A DNA stretch of 64,000 bases, taken from contig NZ_JANJGU010000014.1 in the NCBI RefSeq assembly GCF_024626525.1, positions 1-64,000 on the forward strand, written 5' to 3'. The stretch comes from Lederbergia panacisoli. GTDB lineage: Bacteria > Bacillota > Bacilli > Bacillales > Bacillaceae_C. Within the stretch, counting starts at the first letter, position 1; each line of letters begins with the position of its first letter. Position numbers and translations under genes: made by a program. Shown here one piece after another: positions 27,596 to 40,700 of this stretch. Below the pieces are notes generated by a model that saw nothing but the letters and a program-made list of their open reading frames with translations, was not told the origin of the DNA and ran no database searches.

Positions 27596-28735
27596 ATGAC
27601 AGAGGATTTTAAATGGGATGTTGCGGTAGTTGGCTTAGGCTCTATGGGGAGCTTTGCTTTTTGGCAACTTGCACGAATGGGAGTCAATGTCGTTGGCTTT
27701 GACCGCTTTAGACCTGGTCATGACAAAGGGGCTGGACACGGAGAAACAAGAATTTTCCGTACGGCCTATGGTGAAGGTGTTGAATATGTTCCTTTACTCA
27801 AGGAAGCACGAAAGCTTTGGAGAGAATTGGAAGGAGAAACAGGCGTTCAGTTGTACACTGAAAATGGTGGTACGATGTTTGGATTAAAAGATGATCCTTT
27901 CATCAAAACCGTAGAGGAAAGTGTGAATACATTCAATCTCCCGCACAAAAAATATACGGGAGCAGAGGCTAAAAAAGTATATCCGCAAATTAATTTCCAA
28001 GAAAATCAAGTAGCAATCTACGAGGAATTTGCAGGATTCATAAAACCTGAGTTATCCATTGAAACAGCTGTAAAACGTGGAGAAGAATTAGGTGGAACAG
28101 TCTTTACTGACTGCCCAGTTAGAAATATTGAAGCGGATGAAGATGGGGTATCAATCATATGTGAGGATAAACAATTTAGGGTTAAAAAGGTGATTGTTTC
28201 TTCAGGCGGTTGGACTTCCCACCTTTTTCCAGGACTAAAATTGCCGCTTTCACTTGAACGGCAAGTACTAGTTTGGTATGATGCAAAAAATCCTGAACAG
28301 TTTACACCAGAAAAGTTTCCGATTTTCTCGAGAATGAAGGATGGAATTGGATTTTACGGCTTCCCAACTGTTGATGGAAAAACGGTCAAGGTTGCACTTC
28401 ATCATGGAGGAGAAAATTTTAATCATCCGGATGAAGTAGATCGGGAAATTCATGAGTCCGATTTAGAGCCAGTTACAGAAAAAGTGAAAGAGTATTTCCC
28501 AGATCTTATTCCTGTGCCTGTAAAGGCAAAAACATGCTTTTATACAAATACACCGGACGAACACTTTATCCTCGGACTCGCACCCGGGTTGCCAAACGTA
28601 ACCCTTCTTGGTCCAATGGCGGGACATGGATTTAAATTCGCTCCAATCATGGGGAAGATTGCGGCTAAATTAGCAACTGATAAAAAGCTGAATTTAGAAA
28701 TCAGTATGTTTGATCCAAATCGATTCAATAAATAA
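27596..28735 (+). CDS. MSOX/MTOX-family FAD-dependent N-methyl amino acid oxidase
   Basis: A 379-residue oxidase of the monomeric sarcosine oxidase / N-methyltryptophan oxidase family. The FAD-binding N-terminus reads VAVVGLGSMGS, and the family segment GAGHGETRIFRTAYGEG follows. Cys314 in KTCFYTNTPDEH aligns with the cysteine that attaches FAD covalently (Cys315 in MSOX, Cys308 in MTOX). Such enzymes oxidise N-methyl groups to formaldehyde and peroxide. The natural substrate here is not known. It is the first gene after the SAM riboswitch and only 21 bp before metQ, which ties it to methionine metabolism. GAGGTGAG precedes the ATG. Confidence 0.85.
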   Translation: MTEDFKWDVAVVGLGSMGSFAFWQLARMGVNVVGFDRFRPGHDKGAGHGETRIFRTAYGEGVEYVPLLKEARKLWRELEGETGVQLYTENGGTMFGLKDDPFIKTVEESVNTFNLPHKKYTGAEAKKVYPQINFQENQVAIYEEFAGFIKPELSIETAVKRGEELGGTVFTDCPVRNIEADEDGVSIICEDKQFRVKKVIVSSGGWTSHLFPGLKLPLSLERQVLVWYDAKNPEQFTPEKFPIFSRMKDGIGFYGFPTVDGKTVKVALHHGGENFNHPDEVDREIHESDLEPVTEKVKEYFPDLIPVPVKAKTCFYTNTPDEHFILGLAPGLPNVTLLGPMAGHGFKFAPIMGKIAAKLATDKKLNLEISMFDPNRFNK

Positions 28736-28756
28736 AAACGAATGAGGGATATTATA

Positions 28757-29584
28757 ATGAAGAAATTATTTGCTGTGATTTTATTAGGATTAATTTTAGT
28801 ATTATCTGCTTGTGGCTCTAAAGGTAAATCTGATGTGATTAAAGTAGGTACAACTACATCAGAGGTACCGACTTGGAATCTTGTAAAAGAACTTGCTGAA
28901 AAAGAAGGCATTAAAATTGAAATTGTAAAATTTGATGACTATGTTCAGCCAAATCTAGCAGTGGATAGCGGCGAAATTGATATAAATGCATTCCAAACAG
29001 TTGTCTATTTTGATAGTTTTAAGGAAGATCGTAAACTTGATTTGGCTGCGGTTGGAACAACGAACATTTGGCCAATGGGTTTATATTCCAAAAAAGTCAA
29101 AGATATAAGTGAATTAAAAGATGGGGATCAAATCGTGATCCCGAAAGACCCTACAAACTTAGGAAGAGCTCTATTATTACTAGAAAAAGCTGGGTTAGTT
29201 ACGTTAAAAGATGGTTTTGATGGTACTGGCGGAGTAGAAAATATTGTGGAAAACCCTAAAAATCTAAAAATTACTCCGGTTGATGCTGGACAAACAGCTC
29301 GTGGACTTGATGATGCAGCTGCGTCTATCATTAACTCCGACATGGCAATCAATGCAGGTTTGAATCCAACAAAAGAATCGATCTTCAGAGAAGATTCAAG
29401 CAATAAAGCTTATATCAATATTATTGCCGCTCAAACAAAACGCAAAGATGACGAAACGTTAAAGAAAATCGTAGACATTTACCATACAGATGAAGTGAAG
29501 AGCTTTATTGAAAAAGAATTTAATGGTGCTGCAGTTCCTGTTAGAGAGCCGATTTCATTCTTGGATGATTACAAACAAAATTAA
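28757..29584 (+). CDS. metQ: Methionine-binding lipoprotein MetQ
   Basis: A 275-residue NlpA/MetQ-family lipoprotein with lipobox LSAC (Cys19) and the characteristic blocks KVGTTTSEVPTW, DINAFQTVVYFD and VIPKDPTNLGRALLLLE. It binds methionine outside the membrane for MetNP. Start ATG 28757 follows GAGGGAT. It precedes metN here, whereas B. subtilis has metN-metP-metQ. A strong hairpin separates it from metN. Confidence 0.92.
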   Translation: MKKLFAVILLGLILVLSACGSKGKSDVIKVGTTTSEVPTWNLVKELAEKEGIKIEIVKFDDYVQPNLAVDSGEIDINAFQTVVYFDSFKEDRKLDLAAVGTTNIWPMGLYSKKVKDISELKDGDQIVIPKDPTNLGRALLLLEKAGLVTLKDGFDGTGGVENIVENPKNLKITPVDAGQTARGLDDAAASIINSDMAINAGLNPTKESIFREDSSNKAYINIIAAQTKRKDDETLKKIVDIYHTDEVKSFIEKEFNGAAVPVREPISFLDDYKQN

Positions 29585-29590
29585 TTAATT

Positions 29591-29632
29591 TACCATTAGC
29601 CTGTTTTCTATAAAACAGGCTAATGGTTTATA
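29591..29632 (+). terminator. Strong hairpin between metQ and metN
   Basis: Long perfect stem ACCATTAGCCTGTTTT/AAAACAGGCTAATGGT with a 5-nt loop and a modest T-rich tail. It is probably a partial terminator or message stabiliser after the binding-protein gene. Confidence 0.82.
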
Positions 29633-29699
29633 TATTTTAAGATATATTGTAAAATCGTAATGCTTGCTGTAAATATTTAATGAAGTAAGGAGAAAGCAT

Positions 29700-30728
29700 A
29701 TGCTTGTATTAGAAGATGTCCATAAAGTGTATGGGAAACAAAAAGAAAAACAAGTCGTGGCCTTACAAGGGATTAATCTCTCAGTTAATAAAGGGGAAAT
29801 ATTTGGGGTCGTAGGTTTTAGTGGAGCCGGTAAAAGTACCTTGATTAGATGCGTCAATTTATTGGAGCGGCCTACGTCCGGAAAAGTACTAATCAACGAT
29901 GTCGATTTACTTTCACTTTCGCCAAAGGAATTGCGGGAACAAAGAAAGAAAATTGGCATGATTTTTCAAAACTATAACTTATTGCATTCAAAAACTATTT
30001 TTCAAAATGTGGCAATGCCGCTTATTTTAGATGGGAAACCTAAGGATTTCATTAAAAATAAAGTGACCCAATTACTTTCCTTTGTTGGGTTGGAAGACCG
30101 AATCAATCATTATCCGGAACAGTTATCCGGAGGTCAGAAGCAAAGGGTTGGGATTGCACGGGCACTTGCAACAGATCCAGATATCCTTTTATGTGATGAA
30201 GCGACATCTGCGCTTGACCCAAGTACAACAGAATCAATTTTGGATTTGCTGCGAAAGGTTAGAGAAGAATATGGTCTTACGATTTTGATGATTACGCATG
30301 AAATGAATGTCATTCGGGATGTTTGCGATAAAGTAGCTGTAATTGAAGGCGGAAAAATTGTTGAACAAGGATCGGTTATTGATGTGTTCACCGAGCCTGA
30401 AACAGAAATTGCAAGAAGCTTTGTTAGGACCGTATTAAATGATGCAACACCAGACTCCATTAAAGAATTGATAAAAGCCAATTCCGGAAAAACATATCGG
30501 ATTATCTTCAAAGGGATCTCTACAAGTGCCCCATTATTATCTGACACGGCTAAAAAGTTCTCAGTTGATTTGAATGTATTTCATGGCATGTTGACAGAAC
30601 TGCAAGGAACTCCGTTCGGTAATTTGTTGGTGAATATCCAGGGGGATTCAGAAGAAATAGAACGGGCAGTTCATTATATGAAGGATCAAGCTGCCATTGT
30701 AAGGGAGGTTACTCGAGATGCACTTTGA
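29700..30728 (+). CDS. metN: Methionine ABC transporter ATPase MetN
   Basis: A 342-residue ATPase: Walker A GFSGAGKST (39-47), signature LSGGQKQRVG and Walker B LLCDEATSALD. A C-terminal ACT-like NIL domain (about 265-340) in MetN proteins binds methionine and mediates transinhibition. AAGGAG lies upstream of the ATG. It overlaps metP by 11 bp. Whether it is transcribed from the SAM riboswitch through the hairpin, or from a separate promoter in the 115-bp gap, is not clear. Confidence 0.94.
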   Translation: MLVLEDVHKVYGKQKEKQVVALQGINLSVNKGEIFGVVGFSGAGKSTLIRCVNLLERPTSGKVLINDVDLLSLSPKELREQRKKIGMIFQNYNLLHSKTIFQNVAMPLILDGKPKDFIKNKVTQLLSFVGLEDRINHYPEQLSGGQKQRVGIARALATDPDILLCDEATSALDPSTTESILDLLRKVREEYGLTILMITHEMNVIRDVCDKVAVIEGGKIVEQGSVIDVFTEPETEIARSFVRTVLNDATPDSIKELIKANSGKTYRIIFKGISTSAPLLSDTAKKFSVDLNVFHGMLTELQGTPFGNLLVNIQGDSEEIERAVHYMKDQAAIVREVTRDAL

Positions 30729-31377
30729 GCCTTGGTTTTGGCCTGAGTTTTTTAGTTCTATAAATGAAACACTTTATATGGTCATTGTGGGTCTAATCAT
30801 TTCTATCATAATCGGAATACCGATTGGTGTGATTTTAGTTGTTACACGAGAAGGCGCCATTTTGGAAAATAATATACTCTATAATGTTCTTAACGTTGTG
30901 ATAAATATATTTAGATCCATTCCTTTCATTATTCTTATTGTAGCTATTATTCCATTTACCCGATTTATCGTTGGGACATCTATCGGTACAACGGCAGCTA
31001 TTGTCCCACTCGTTTTGTATACCGCCTTTTATATCGGAAGACTAATCGAAAACTCCTTATTGGAAGTGGATCAAGGAACAATTGAGTTGGCACAAGCCAT
31101 GGGAGCTACTCCTTGGCAAACGATATGGCGTTTTTTACTTCCGGAAGCTTTGGCCTCCATTGTTTTGGCACTAACGGTTGCAACAATTGGTTTAATAGGG
31201 GCATCCGCAATGGCTGGAGCAGTCGGTGCCGGTGGAATTGGAGATTTAGCAATTACGTACGGTTATAATCAATTTAAAACTGAGATCATGGTCATTACGG
31301 TAATAACGCTTATCGTAATGGTCCAATTAGTTCAATCTTTTGGGAACTGGTTAGCGAAAAAAATAAGAAGAAATTAA
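30718..31377 (+). CDS. metP: Methionine ABC transporter permease MetP
   Basis: A 219-residue MetI/MetP-family permease with five membrane helices and the conserved cytoplasmic loop ELAQAMGATPWQTIWRFLLP. It forms the channel with MetN. The start lies inside metN, preceded by GGGAGG, indicating translational coupling. A terminator hairpin follows the stop. Confidence 0.93.
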   Translation: MHFEPWFWPEFFSSINETLYMVIVGLIISIIIGIPIGVILVVTREGAILENNILYNVLNVVINIFRSIPFIILIVAIIPFTRFIVGTSIGTTAAIVPLVLYTAFYIGRLIENSLLEVDQGTIELAQAMGATPWQTIWRFLLPEALASIVLALTVATIGLIGASAMAGAVGAGGIGDLAITYGYNQFKTEIMVITVITLIVMVQLVQSFGNWLAKKIRRN

Positions 31378-31381
31378 TTCA

Positions 31382-31408
31382 TTCCGGGCATTTGCTCGGG
31401 ATTTTTTT
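31382..31408 (+). terminator. Terminator after metP
   Basis: Stem TTCCGGGC/GCTCGGGA (one mismatch) followed by seven T residues. Confidence 0.82.
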
Positions 31409-31645
31409 GTAGGGCTTTTTCACCAAAAGAAAATTTAGGTGGTAATGCTTACATCGTCTCCAAACTCGCTCACTGTCTATATTTGTTCACTTTTTTTATC
31501 GAATTTTTTATTTTCATGAAAGTTATTTTCCTTTATAATGGGGAATGTGAAAAAAGGCAGTGAAGTCAATTTTGGACACCTAGGTCCCAACAAATGAAAG
31601 GATTGGTTCTTTATTAATACCTTAGATTTACAGTACACAAATGGG

Positions 31646-31798
31646 ATGGAAAAAGCGATGTACGGTGCACATGGAGTGGGATACGAAACATACAAGCGGC
31701 AACATCAAGTTAGGGTGATAATTGAGAAAAAACGTGAAAAAGAGTACGTTCTTTCTCAAAGATTAAAATCGGAATTGGAACGAAAAATACATTCTTGA
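31646..31798 (+). CDS. Possible 50-residue charged protein
   Basis: An open frame encodes MEKAMYGAHGVGYETYKRQH followed by a strongly charged, helix-prone tail (IIEKKREKE to LERKIHS). There is no membrane segment and no known domain. The ATG lacks a good ribosome site. The frame stays open upstream to 31598, and an AAAGGA lies before a possible ATT codon at 31613. A stem-loop with a T-run follows 35 bp downstream, suggesting that a short transcript ends there. It could instead be an untranslated RNA. Moderate to low certainty. Confidence 0.4.
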   Translation: MEKAMYGAHGVGYETYKRQHQVRVIIEKKREKEYVLSQRLKSELERKIHS

Positions 31799-31830
31799 TT
31801 CTTAAGTGATTTTGTTAAAATGAGATAAAT

Positions 31831-31864
31831 CAAGGGCGGACGTAATTAGCGTCGGCCCTTTAAA
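31831..31864 (+). terminator. Hairpin downstream of the possible small gene
   Basis: Stem AAGGGCGGACG/GCGTCGGCCCTT (one bulge) with a short AT loop and a following TTTAAAATT. It is likely the terminator of the transcript that includes 31646-31798. Confidence 0.7.
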
Positions 31865-31906
31865 ATTGGGAAATTATCATGGAAGCGATCTAATATTTCC
31901 TCCTAG

Positions 31907-31935
31907 TTGATAATAATTTTAATATGATATAAGAT
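31907..31935 (+). promoter_or_regulatory. Sigma-A-type promoter of the suf operon
   Basis: TTGATA (-35) and TAAGAT (-10) are spaced by 17 bp, 73 bp before sufC. No operator was recognised around it. Confidence 0.6.
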
Positions 31936-32007
31936 AAGAATTGAGAATAAATTGAGAATGAACTCATCAAAATAAGAAAATCACTTTCTTTACACGGAGG
32001 TATGATC

Positions 32008-32790
32008 ATGGCTTCAACATTAACGATTAAGGATCTTCACGTAGCAATTGAAGATAAGGAAATATTAAAAGGTGTGAACCTTGAAATAAAAGGTGGAGAA
32101 ATCCACGCAATCATGGGTCCAAATGGTACTGGTAAATCAACATTATCCTCTGCCATCATGGGTCACCCAAAATACGAAGTGACAAGTGGTTCCATTACAC
32201 TTGATGAGGAAGATGTTTTAGAAATGGAAGTAGATGAGCGTGCTCGTGCGGGCTTGTTCCTTGCAATGCAATATCCGAGTGAAATTAACGGTGTGACAAA
32301 TTCCGACTTCCTTCGTACATCAATCAATGCACGTCGCGAGGAAGGACAAGAAATTACATTAATGAAATTTATCCGCGAGTTGGATAAAACAATGGAATTG
32401 CTTGAGATGGATCTTGATATGGCACAGCGCTATTTGAACGAAGGGTTCTCTGGTGGAGAGAAAAAACGTAATGAAATTTTACAATTGATGATGCTAAAAC
32501 CAAAAATTGCAATTTTGGATGAGGTTGACTCAGGTTTAGATATAGATGCTTTAAAAATTGTTTCTAAAGGCATTAATGAAATGCGTTCAAGTGATTTTGG
32601 CTGCTTAATCATTACTCACTATCAACGCCTTCTTAACTATATTACTCCTGACTACGTCCACGTGATGATGCAAGGCCGTATTGTAAAATCTGGTGGTCCA
32701 GAGCTTGCTCAACGCTTGGAATCAGAAGGTTATGACTGGATCAAAGCTGAACTTGGAATTGAAGACGAAACAGTTGGTCAGGAAGCATAA
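32008..32790 (+). CDS. sufC: Fe-S assembly ATPase SufC
   Basis: A 260-residue soluble ABC-type ATPase: Walker A GPNGTGKST (37-45), signature FSGGEKKRNEI and Walker B IAILDEVDSGLD, all typical of SufC. It powers the SufBCD scaffold that builds [Fe-S] clusters. Start ATG 32008 is 7 bp after GGAGG; an ATG two codons earlier is too close to that site. It opens the operon sufC-sufD-sufS-sufU-sufB, the usual Firmicute order. Confidence 0.96.
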   Translation: MASTLTIKDLHVAIEDKEILKGVNLEIKGGEIHAIMGPNGTGKSTLSSAIMGHPKYEVTSGSITLDEEDVLEMEVDERARAGLFLAMQYPSEINGVTNSDFLRTSINARREEGQEITLMKFIRELDKTMELLEMDLDMAQRYLNEGFSGGEKKRNEILQLMMLKPKIAILDEVDSGLDIDALKIVSKGINEMRSSDFGCLIITHYQRLLNYITPDYVHVMMQGRIVKSGGPELAQRLESEGYDWIKAELGIEDETVGQEA

Positions 32791-32807
32791 GTGTTAGGAG
32801 GATCATA

Positions 32808-35771
<2,964 letters not shown>

Positions 35772-35857
35772 CTAAATTCAGCAGAATTCCCTACTTTGAG
35801 ATAAAGAAAAAATCTTTACTTTCGGTAATTGTTTAAAACTGGGCTGAATTAAGTTAC

Positions 35858-35995
35858 AGCCTCCGGCGGATGCCTCAGATTTTTAAAGGAATTATAGGAA
35901 CACAAGCTAAGAGCGCGACGTCCTGTCGCAACGCTTGTGTGACCAACATCTTGTTGGCCAAAGCTCGATAAAAATCTGGGCGCAATTCCGCCAAG
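35858..35995 (+). repeat. Structured three-arm repeat element between sufU and sufB
   Basis: The outer stem is GGCGGA (35865-35870) with TCCGCC (35987-35992), continued after an internal loop by CAGATTTTTA (35876-35885) with TAAAAATCTG (35969-35978). Inside are two arms. One is ACACAAGC/GCTTGTGT (35900-35907, 35933-35940) capped by GCGAC/GTCGC. The other is CCAACA/TGTTGG (35943-35948, 35952-35957) with a 3-nt loop. The whole resembles a three-way junction. Its form recalls interspersed repeats of Bacillaceae; no second copy was found in this window. Confidence 0.8.
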
Positions 35996-36025
35996 GCGTC
36001 ATTGATTAGAATGGAGGAATGAATA

Positions 36026-37423
36026 ATGGCTAAAAAAGCACCAGAAATCGGTGATTATAAATATGGCTTCCGAGATAAAGATGTCTCCATTTTCCGTTCT
36101 GAGCGGGGATTAACGAGAGAAATCGTAGAGGAAATCTCAAAAATGAAGGAAGAACCACAATGGATGCTCGATTTCCGTTTAAAATCTCTTGAGCATTTTT
36201 ATAAAATGCCAATGCCACAATGGGGTGGAGATTTAAACTCATTGAACTTTGACGAAATTACGTATTACGTAAAACCGTCTGAGCAAACAGAACGTACATG
36301 GGATGAAGTTCCTGAAGAAATCAAGCAAACATTTGACAAATTAGGTATCCCTGAGGCGGAACAAAAATATCTTGCAGGGGTATCTGCTCAATACGAATCT
36401 GAGGTAGTGTATCATAACATGAAGCAAGACCTTGAAGATATGGGGATTGTTTTTAAAGATACGGATTCTGCATTAAAGGAAAATGAAGATATTTTCCGTG
36501 AGCATTGGGCAACCGTCATTCCTCCAACAGATAATAAGTTTGCAGCATTGAACTCTGCAGTTTGGTCAGGTGGATCATTTATTTACGTACCTCCTGGCAT
36601 CAAAGTAGATACGCCGCTTCAAGCATATTTCCGAATCAATTCAGAAAATATGGGACAGTTCGAGCGTACACTTATTATCGTTGATGAGGGAGCTTCTGTT
36701 CATTATGTTGAAGGATGTACAGCTCCAGTTTATACAACAAACTCCCTTCATAGTGCAGTTGTTGAAATCATCATCAAAAAAGATGCGTATTGCCGCTATA
36801 CAACGATCCAAAACTGGGCGAACAACGTATACAACCTCGTTACAAAGCGTGCAGTTTGTGAAGCGAACGCTACAATGGAATGGATCGATGGAAATATCGG
36901 ATCAAAATTAACGATGAAGTATCCTGCTGTATTATTGAAAGGTGAAGGCGCACGTGGTATGACACTTTCCATTGCACTTGCAGGAAAAGGCCAACACCAA
37001 GATGCAGGGGCAAAAATGATGCATCTAGCACCTAATACATCTTCAAGTATTGTGTCAAAATCAATTTCTCAACATGGTGGAAAAGTAACGTACCGCGGAA
37101 TCGTTCATTTTGGACGTAAAGCGGACGGTGCTAAATCTACTATTGAGTGTGATACAATTATTCTTGATAATAAATCAACTTCAGATACTATTCCATACAA
37201 TGAGATCCTAAACGACAATATCTCATTAGAGCATGAGGCGAGAGTATCGAAAGTGTCCGAAGAGCAGCTCTTCTATTTAATGAGCCGTGGAATCGGTGAA
37301 CAAGAAGCGACAGAAATGATCGTCATGGGCTTCATCGAACCATTCACAAAAGAACTTCCAATGGAATATGCGGTTGAGATGAACCGACTCATTAAGTTCG
37401 AAATGGAAGGCAGCATCGGATAA
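36026..37423 (+). CDS. sufB: Fe-S scaffold protein SufB
   Basis: A 465-residue SufB with the typical N-terminal segment [20 protein letters not shown] and beta-helix blocks including [35 protein letters not shown] and the C-terminal [20 protein letters not shown]. It forms the cluster-building scaffold with SufC and SufD. GGAGG precedes ATG 36026. It is the last gene of the operon, after the repeat-bearing gap, and is followed by a terminator. Confidence 0.96.
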   Translation: MAKKAPEIGDYKYGFRDKDVSIFRSERGLTREIVEEISKMKEEPQWMLDFRLKSLEHFYKMPMPQWGGDLNSLNFDEITYYVKPSEQTERTWDEVPEEIKQTFDKLGIPEAEQKYLAGVSAQYESEVVYHNMKQDLEDMGIVFKDTDSALKENEDIFREHWATVIPPTDNKFAALNSAVWSGGSFIYVPPGIKVDTPLQAYFRINSENMGQFERTLIIVDEGASVHYVEGCTAPVYTTNSLHSAVVEIIIKKDAYCRYTTIQNWANNVYNLVTKRAVCEANATMEWIDGNIGSKLTMKYPAVLLKGEGARGMTLSIALAGKGQHQDAGAKMMHLAPNTSSSIVSKSISQHGGKVTYRGIVHFGRKADGAKSTIECDTIILDNKSTSDTIPYNEILNDNISLEHEARVSKVSEEQLFYLMSRGIGEQEATEMIVMGFIEPFTKELPMEYAVEMNRLIKFEMEGSIG

Positions 37424-37436
37424 TCAAAACGAAAAT

Positions 37437-37479
37437 AGACCTCCCTTAAACTTACCATGTTTAAGAGTGGTCTTTTTTT
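37437..37479 (+). terminator. Terminator of the suf operon
   Basis: Long stem AGACCTCCCTTAAAC/GTTTAAGAGTGGTCT with G-U pairs, followed by seven T residues. Confidence 0.85.
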
Positions 37480-37788
37480 AATTCCCCTTTGTTGAATGAG
37501 GAAATTGTTATATGAACCCCTTTAGATTCATGCAAGAAACTCCCTTCCGCATACAAATAATACCAAAGAATATAAGCTTTAATAATTTATAAAAGTAGTT
37601 CAATTCCTTTAAATTTCTCAAAAACAAAAAACATATGCCATTAGACCTATTTTCAGAGGGTTGGGAGGATTCTAACATTTATGCACTGAATAATAAAAGT
37701 AGGAAATAAATGTTTATTATATGAGAAATAAGGAGGAGGGACGAACACAACTAGCGGCATTTTTACTATTTTTTAGGGGGCTTGGCAA
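37480..37788. other. Intergenic stretch before the glucanase gene
   Basis: AT-rich, with no supported gene. It must contain the glucanase promoter, but no convincing -35/-10 pair or operator stands out. A GGAGGAGGG at about 37732 is not followed by a usable start codon. Confidence 0.6.
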
Positions 37789-40700
37789 ATGTCAAAAAAG
37801 TGGTGGAGTTTGTCGATGGTATTTCTATTGTTTTTTTCGAACTTTTTTAGTCTTAATGTAAAAGCCAATGAAACAAATGAAGAACCTCCAAGTGAAGATT
37901 CTGATTGGTCATTAGTTTGGGAGGACAATTTCGATGGTAATGAATTGGATACTACTAAATGGTCAATCGATACTGGCAATGGATTTGAAAATCCCGACGG
38001 TTCTTGGAATCCTGGTTGGGGAAACAATGAACTTCAATATTACGATGAGAATAATGTGAAAATAGAAAATGGAAAATTAATTTTGGAAGGTCGGAAAGAA
38101 TCTATTTCGGATAATCATGGTACGTATCAATATACTTCAGGTAAAATCCTTTCCCGAGGCAAGTTTAGTAAAAAGTACGGAAAAATTGAAGCGAAAATGA
38201 AATTGCCGAAAGGAAAAGGGTTTTGGCCTGCATTTTGGATGATGCCTGAGGACGATGTGTATGGTGGCTGGGCAGCATCGGGTGAAATCGATATTATGGA
38301 AGGAAAGGGGAGTATACCGAATAAAGTTGGCGGTGCAATCCATTATGGTGGTGGCTGGCCAAATAACACGTATACTGCGAAGGACTATGAATTTTCATCC
38401 GGGGATATTACTGATTTCAACGTATACAGTCTAGAATGGGAGCCAGGAGAACTACGTTGGTATGTAAATGGAGAGCTTTATCAAAAGCTTAATAATTGGA
38501 ATTCAACTGGTACAGGGAATGCGGCGAAATATTCATATCCAGCTCCATTTGATCAAGAGTTTTTTATCATTCTTAATCTAGCCATCGGCGGCCACTTTGA
38601 TGGTAATCCTGATGGAAGCACTGAATTTCCTGGTCAAGTCGAGGTCGATTATGTAAGAGTTTACGAACTGACAGGTAGAGATTATTTACAGCCTGTTGAA
38701 CCTGGATTTGATGTGGAGGAATTGCCGGATAATGCAAAGAAAGCCATTGATGGAAACTATATATACGACAACGCTTTTGAAAAGGGCTTTACAACGATTA
38801 CGAATAGCTCCGAATTAGATAATAAATGGGACTACATGAATTGGAATTTAGTTTATATGAATGATTTTGCTGGAAATGCATCTGCGAGTGTTGAAAACCT
38901 TGATGGAACACCTTTCGCAAAAGTGAATATCAATCAGCCAGGAAGCCAATCGTACTCTGTTCAGCTTATTCAAAATGTTACATTGGGAAAGGGCCGATGG
39001 TATAAGTTAAGCTTTGATGCTAAATCGAATGCAAACCGTAATGTTAATCTAAAATTTGGAGGCGGCCCGGAAAGAGGGTACACAGCATATGCGCCTACAC
39101 CTGACTTTGCCTTAACGAACGATGTTCAATCATATGAAATGAAATTCCAAATGCAGCATGATACGGATGCAGCGGCGAGGCTTGAGTTTAATATGGGACT
39201 CAATGCAAATACTGTTTGGATTGGAAATGCCGTTCTTGAAGAAATTGATCCTGTAGATCCGTACAATGAAGATGCCCCAAAAAAACCGTTAAGCAATGGT
39301 AACCATATATACAACGGAACGTTTGACCAAGGTAGATTGGATCGGATGACGTATTGGAATCTTCATACTGACGGGGCTGTTGCAAAAGCTTCTGTCGATC
39401 CCGATAAAAGGGAGTTAAAGGTAGAAATCACGGATGGCGGCAGCAGTAATCAAGCAATTAAGGTAGTGCAGAAAGGTCTTAATTTGCTAAGTAATGATGA
39501 GTATGAATTGACTTTTAATGCAAGAGCAGAATCTCTGAAAGATATACAGGTTGCATTATTAAATGAAGATGGAACTGTCAATTTTTCCGGAAGTCAAAGA
39601 ATATCGTTAACGACTGCAATGGAAGAGAAAACGCTTCGTTTTACAATGCCGGATGTGACCGATGTTAAAGGGCAGCTCGTCTTTTTGCTTGGTGGAAATA
39701 ACAGCCATGTTTATCTGGATGATGTAAAACTAATTCGCTTAACGAACAAGAATGATCAATTAACACTAAATGATATTTTTCCTTTGAAAAATGGTGATTT
39801 TTCAAAGGAGTTAGAGCATTGGACGAAGCATATACAAGGGGATTTTGATGGTCACGGTTCATCAGGTACTCTTCAAGTAGAAGATGGCCAAGCAAAATTC
39901 ACCATTCGAAATGTTGGCTACAACCCCTGGGATCTCATGTTAATCCAAGAAGGGATGAATCTAAAAAAGGGCAATACGTATGTCGTTCAATTCGATGCGA
40001 AATCGACAGTTGACAGAACGATGGAAATAGTTGTTGAAAACGCATCCTATACTAGATTTTTTAACGAAAAAATTCAGTTGAACAATACGATGGAAACATT
40101 TCAATTTGAGTTCAAAATGAATACGGATGAAGCGGTTGGCCTAAAATATTTGCTTGGAAATATTGCTGGAGCCTCAGCCATAAACGAAGCTCATAATGTA
40201 TTCATCGACAATGTTCGTTTTGAAATAAAAGGGGAAAGAGAAAAGCATTTCCCACTTAAAAATGGTGACTTTTCAAATGATTTGTCTAGTTGGAATCGAC
40301 ATGTGCAAGGAGATTATGACGGAAATTCCAAAGCAACGATGGAAGCAGTAAACGGTGAAGCGAAGGTTTCCGTTCAAAACGTCGGTACGAATCCGTGGGA
40401 CGTGCAATTGCATCAGTCGGGACTTGCCTTAATGGAAGGGAAAACGTATGTCGTTTCCTTCGATGCGAGATCTACAATTGATAGATTGCTAGAGGTAGTC
40501 ATAGATAATGGAGATCCCGCATACTATCGTTATTTTGAGGAAACGGTCCAACTGACGGATTCAGCAAAAACTTATTCTTTTGAATTTAAAATGACAAGCG
40601 ATGACATGACTAAATTCCAATTTTTAGTTGGTAATGTAGGCGGTCAGCAGTTAACGATTCCACATGATGTATTTATTGATAATGTGAGATTAGAGGTTAA

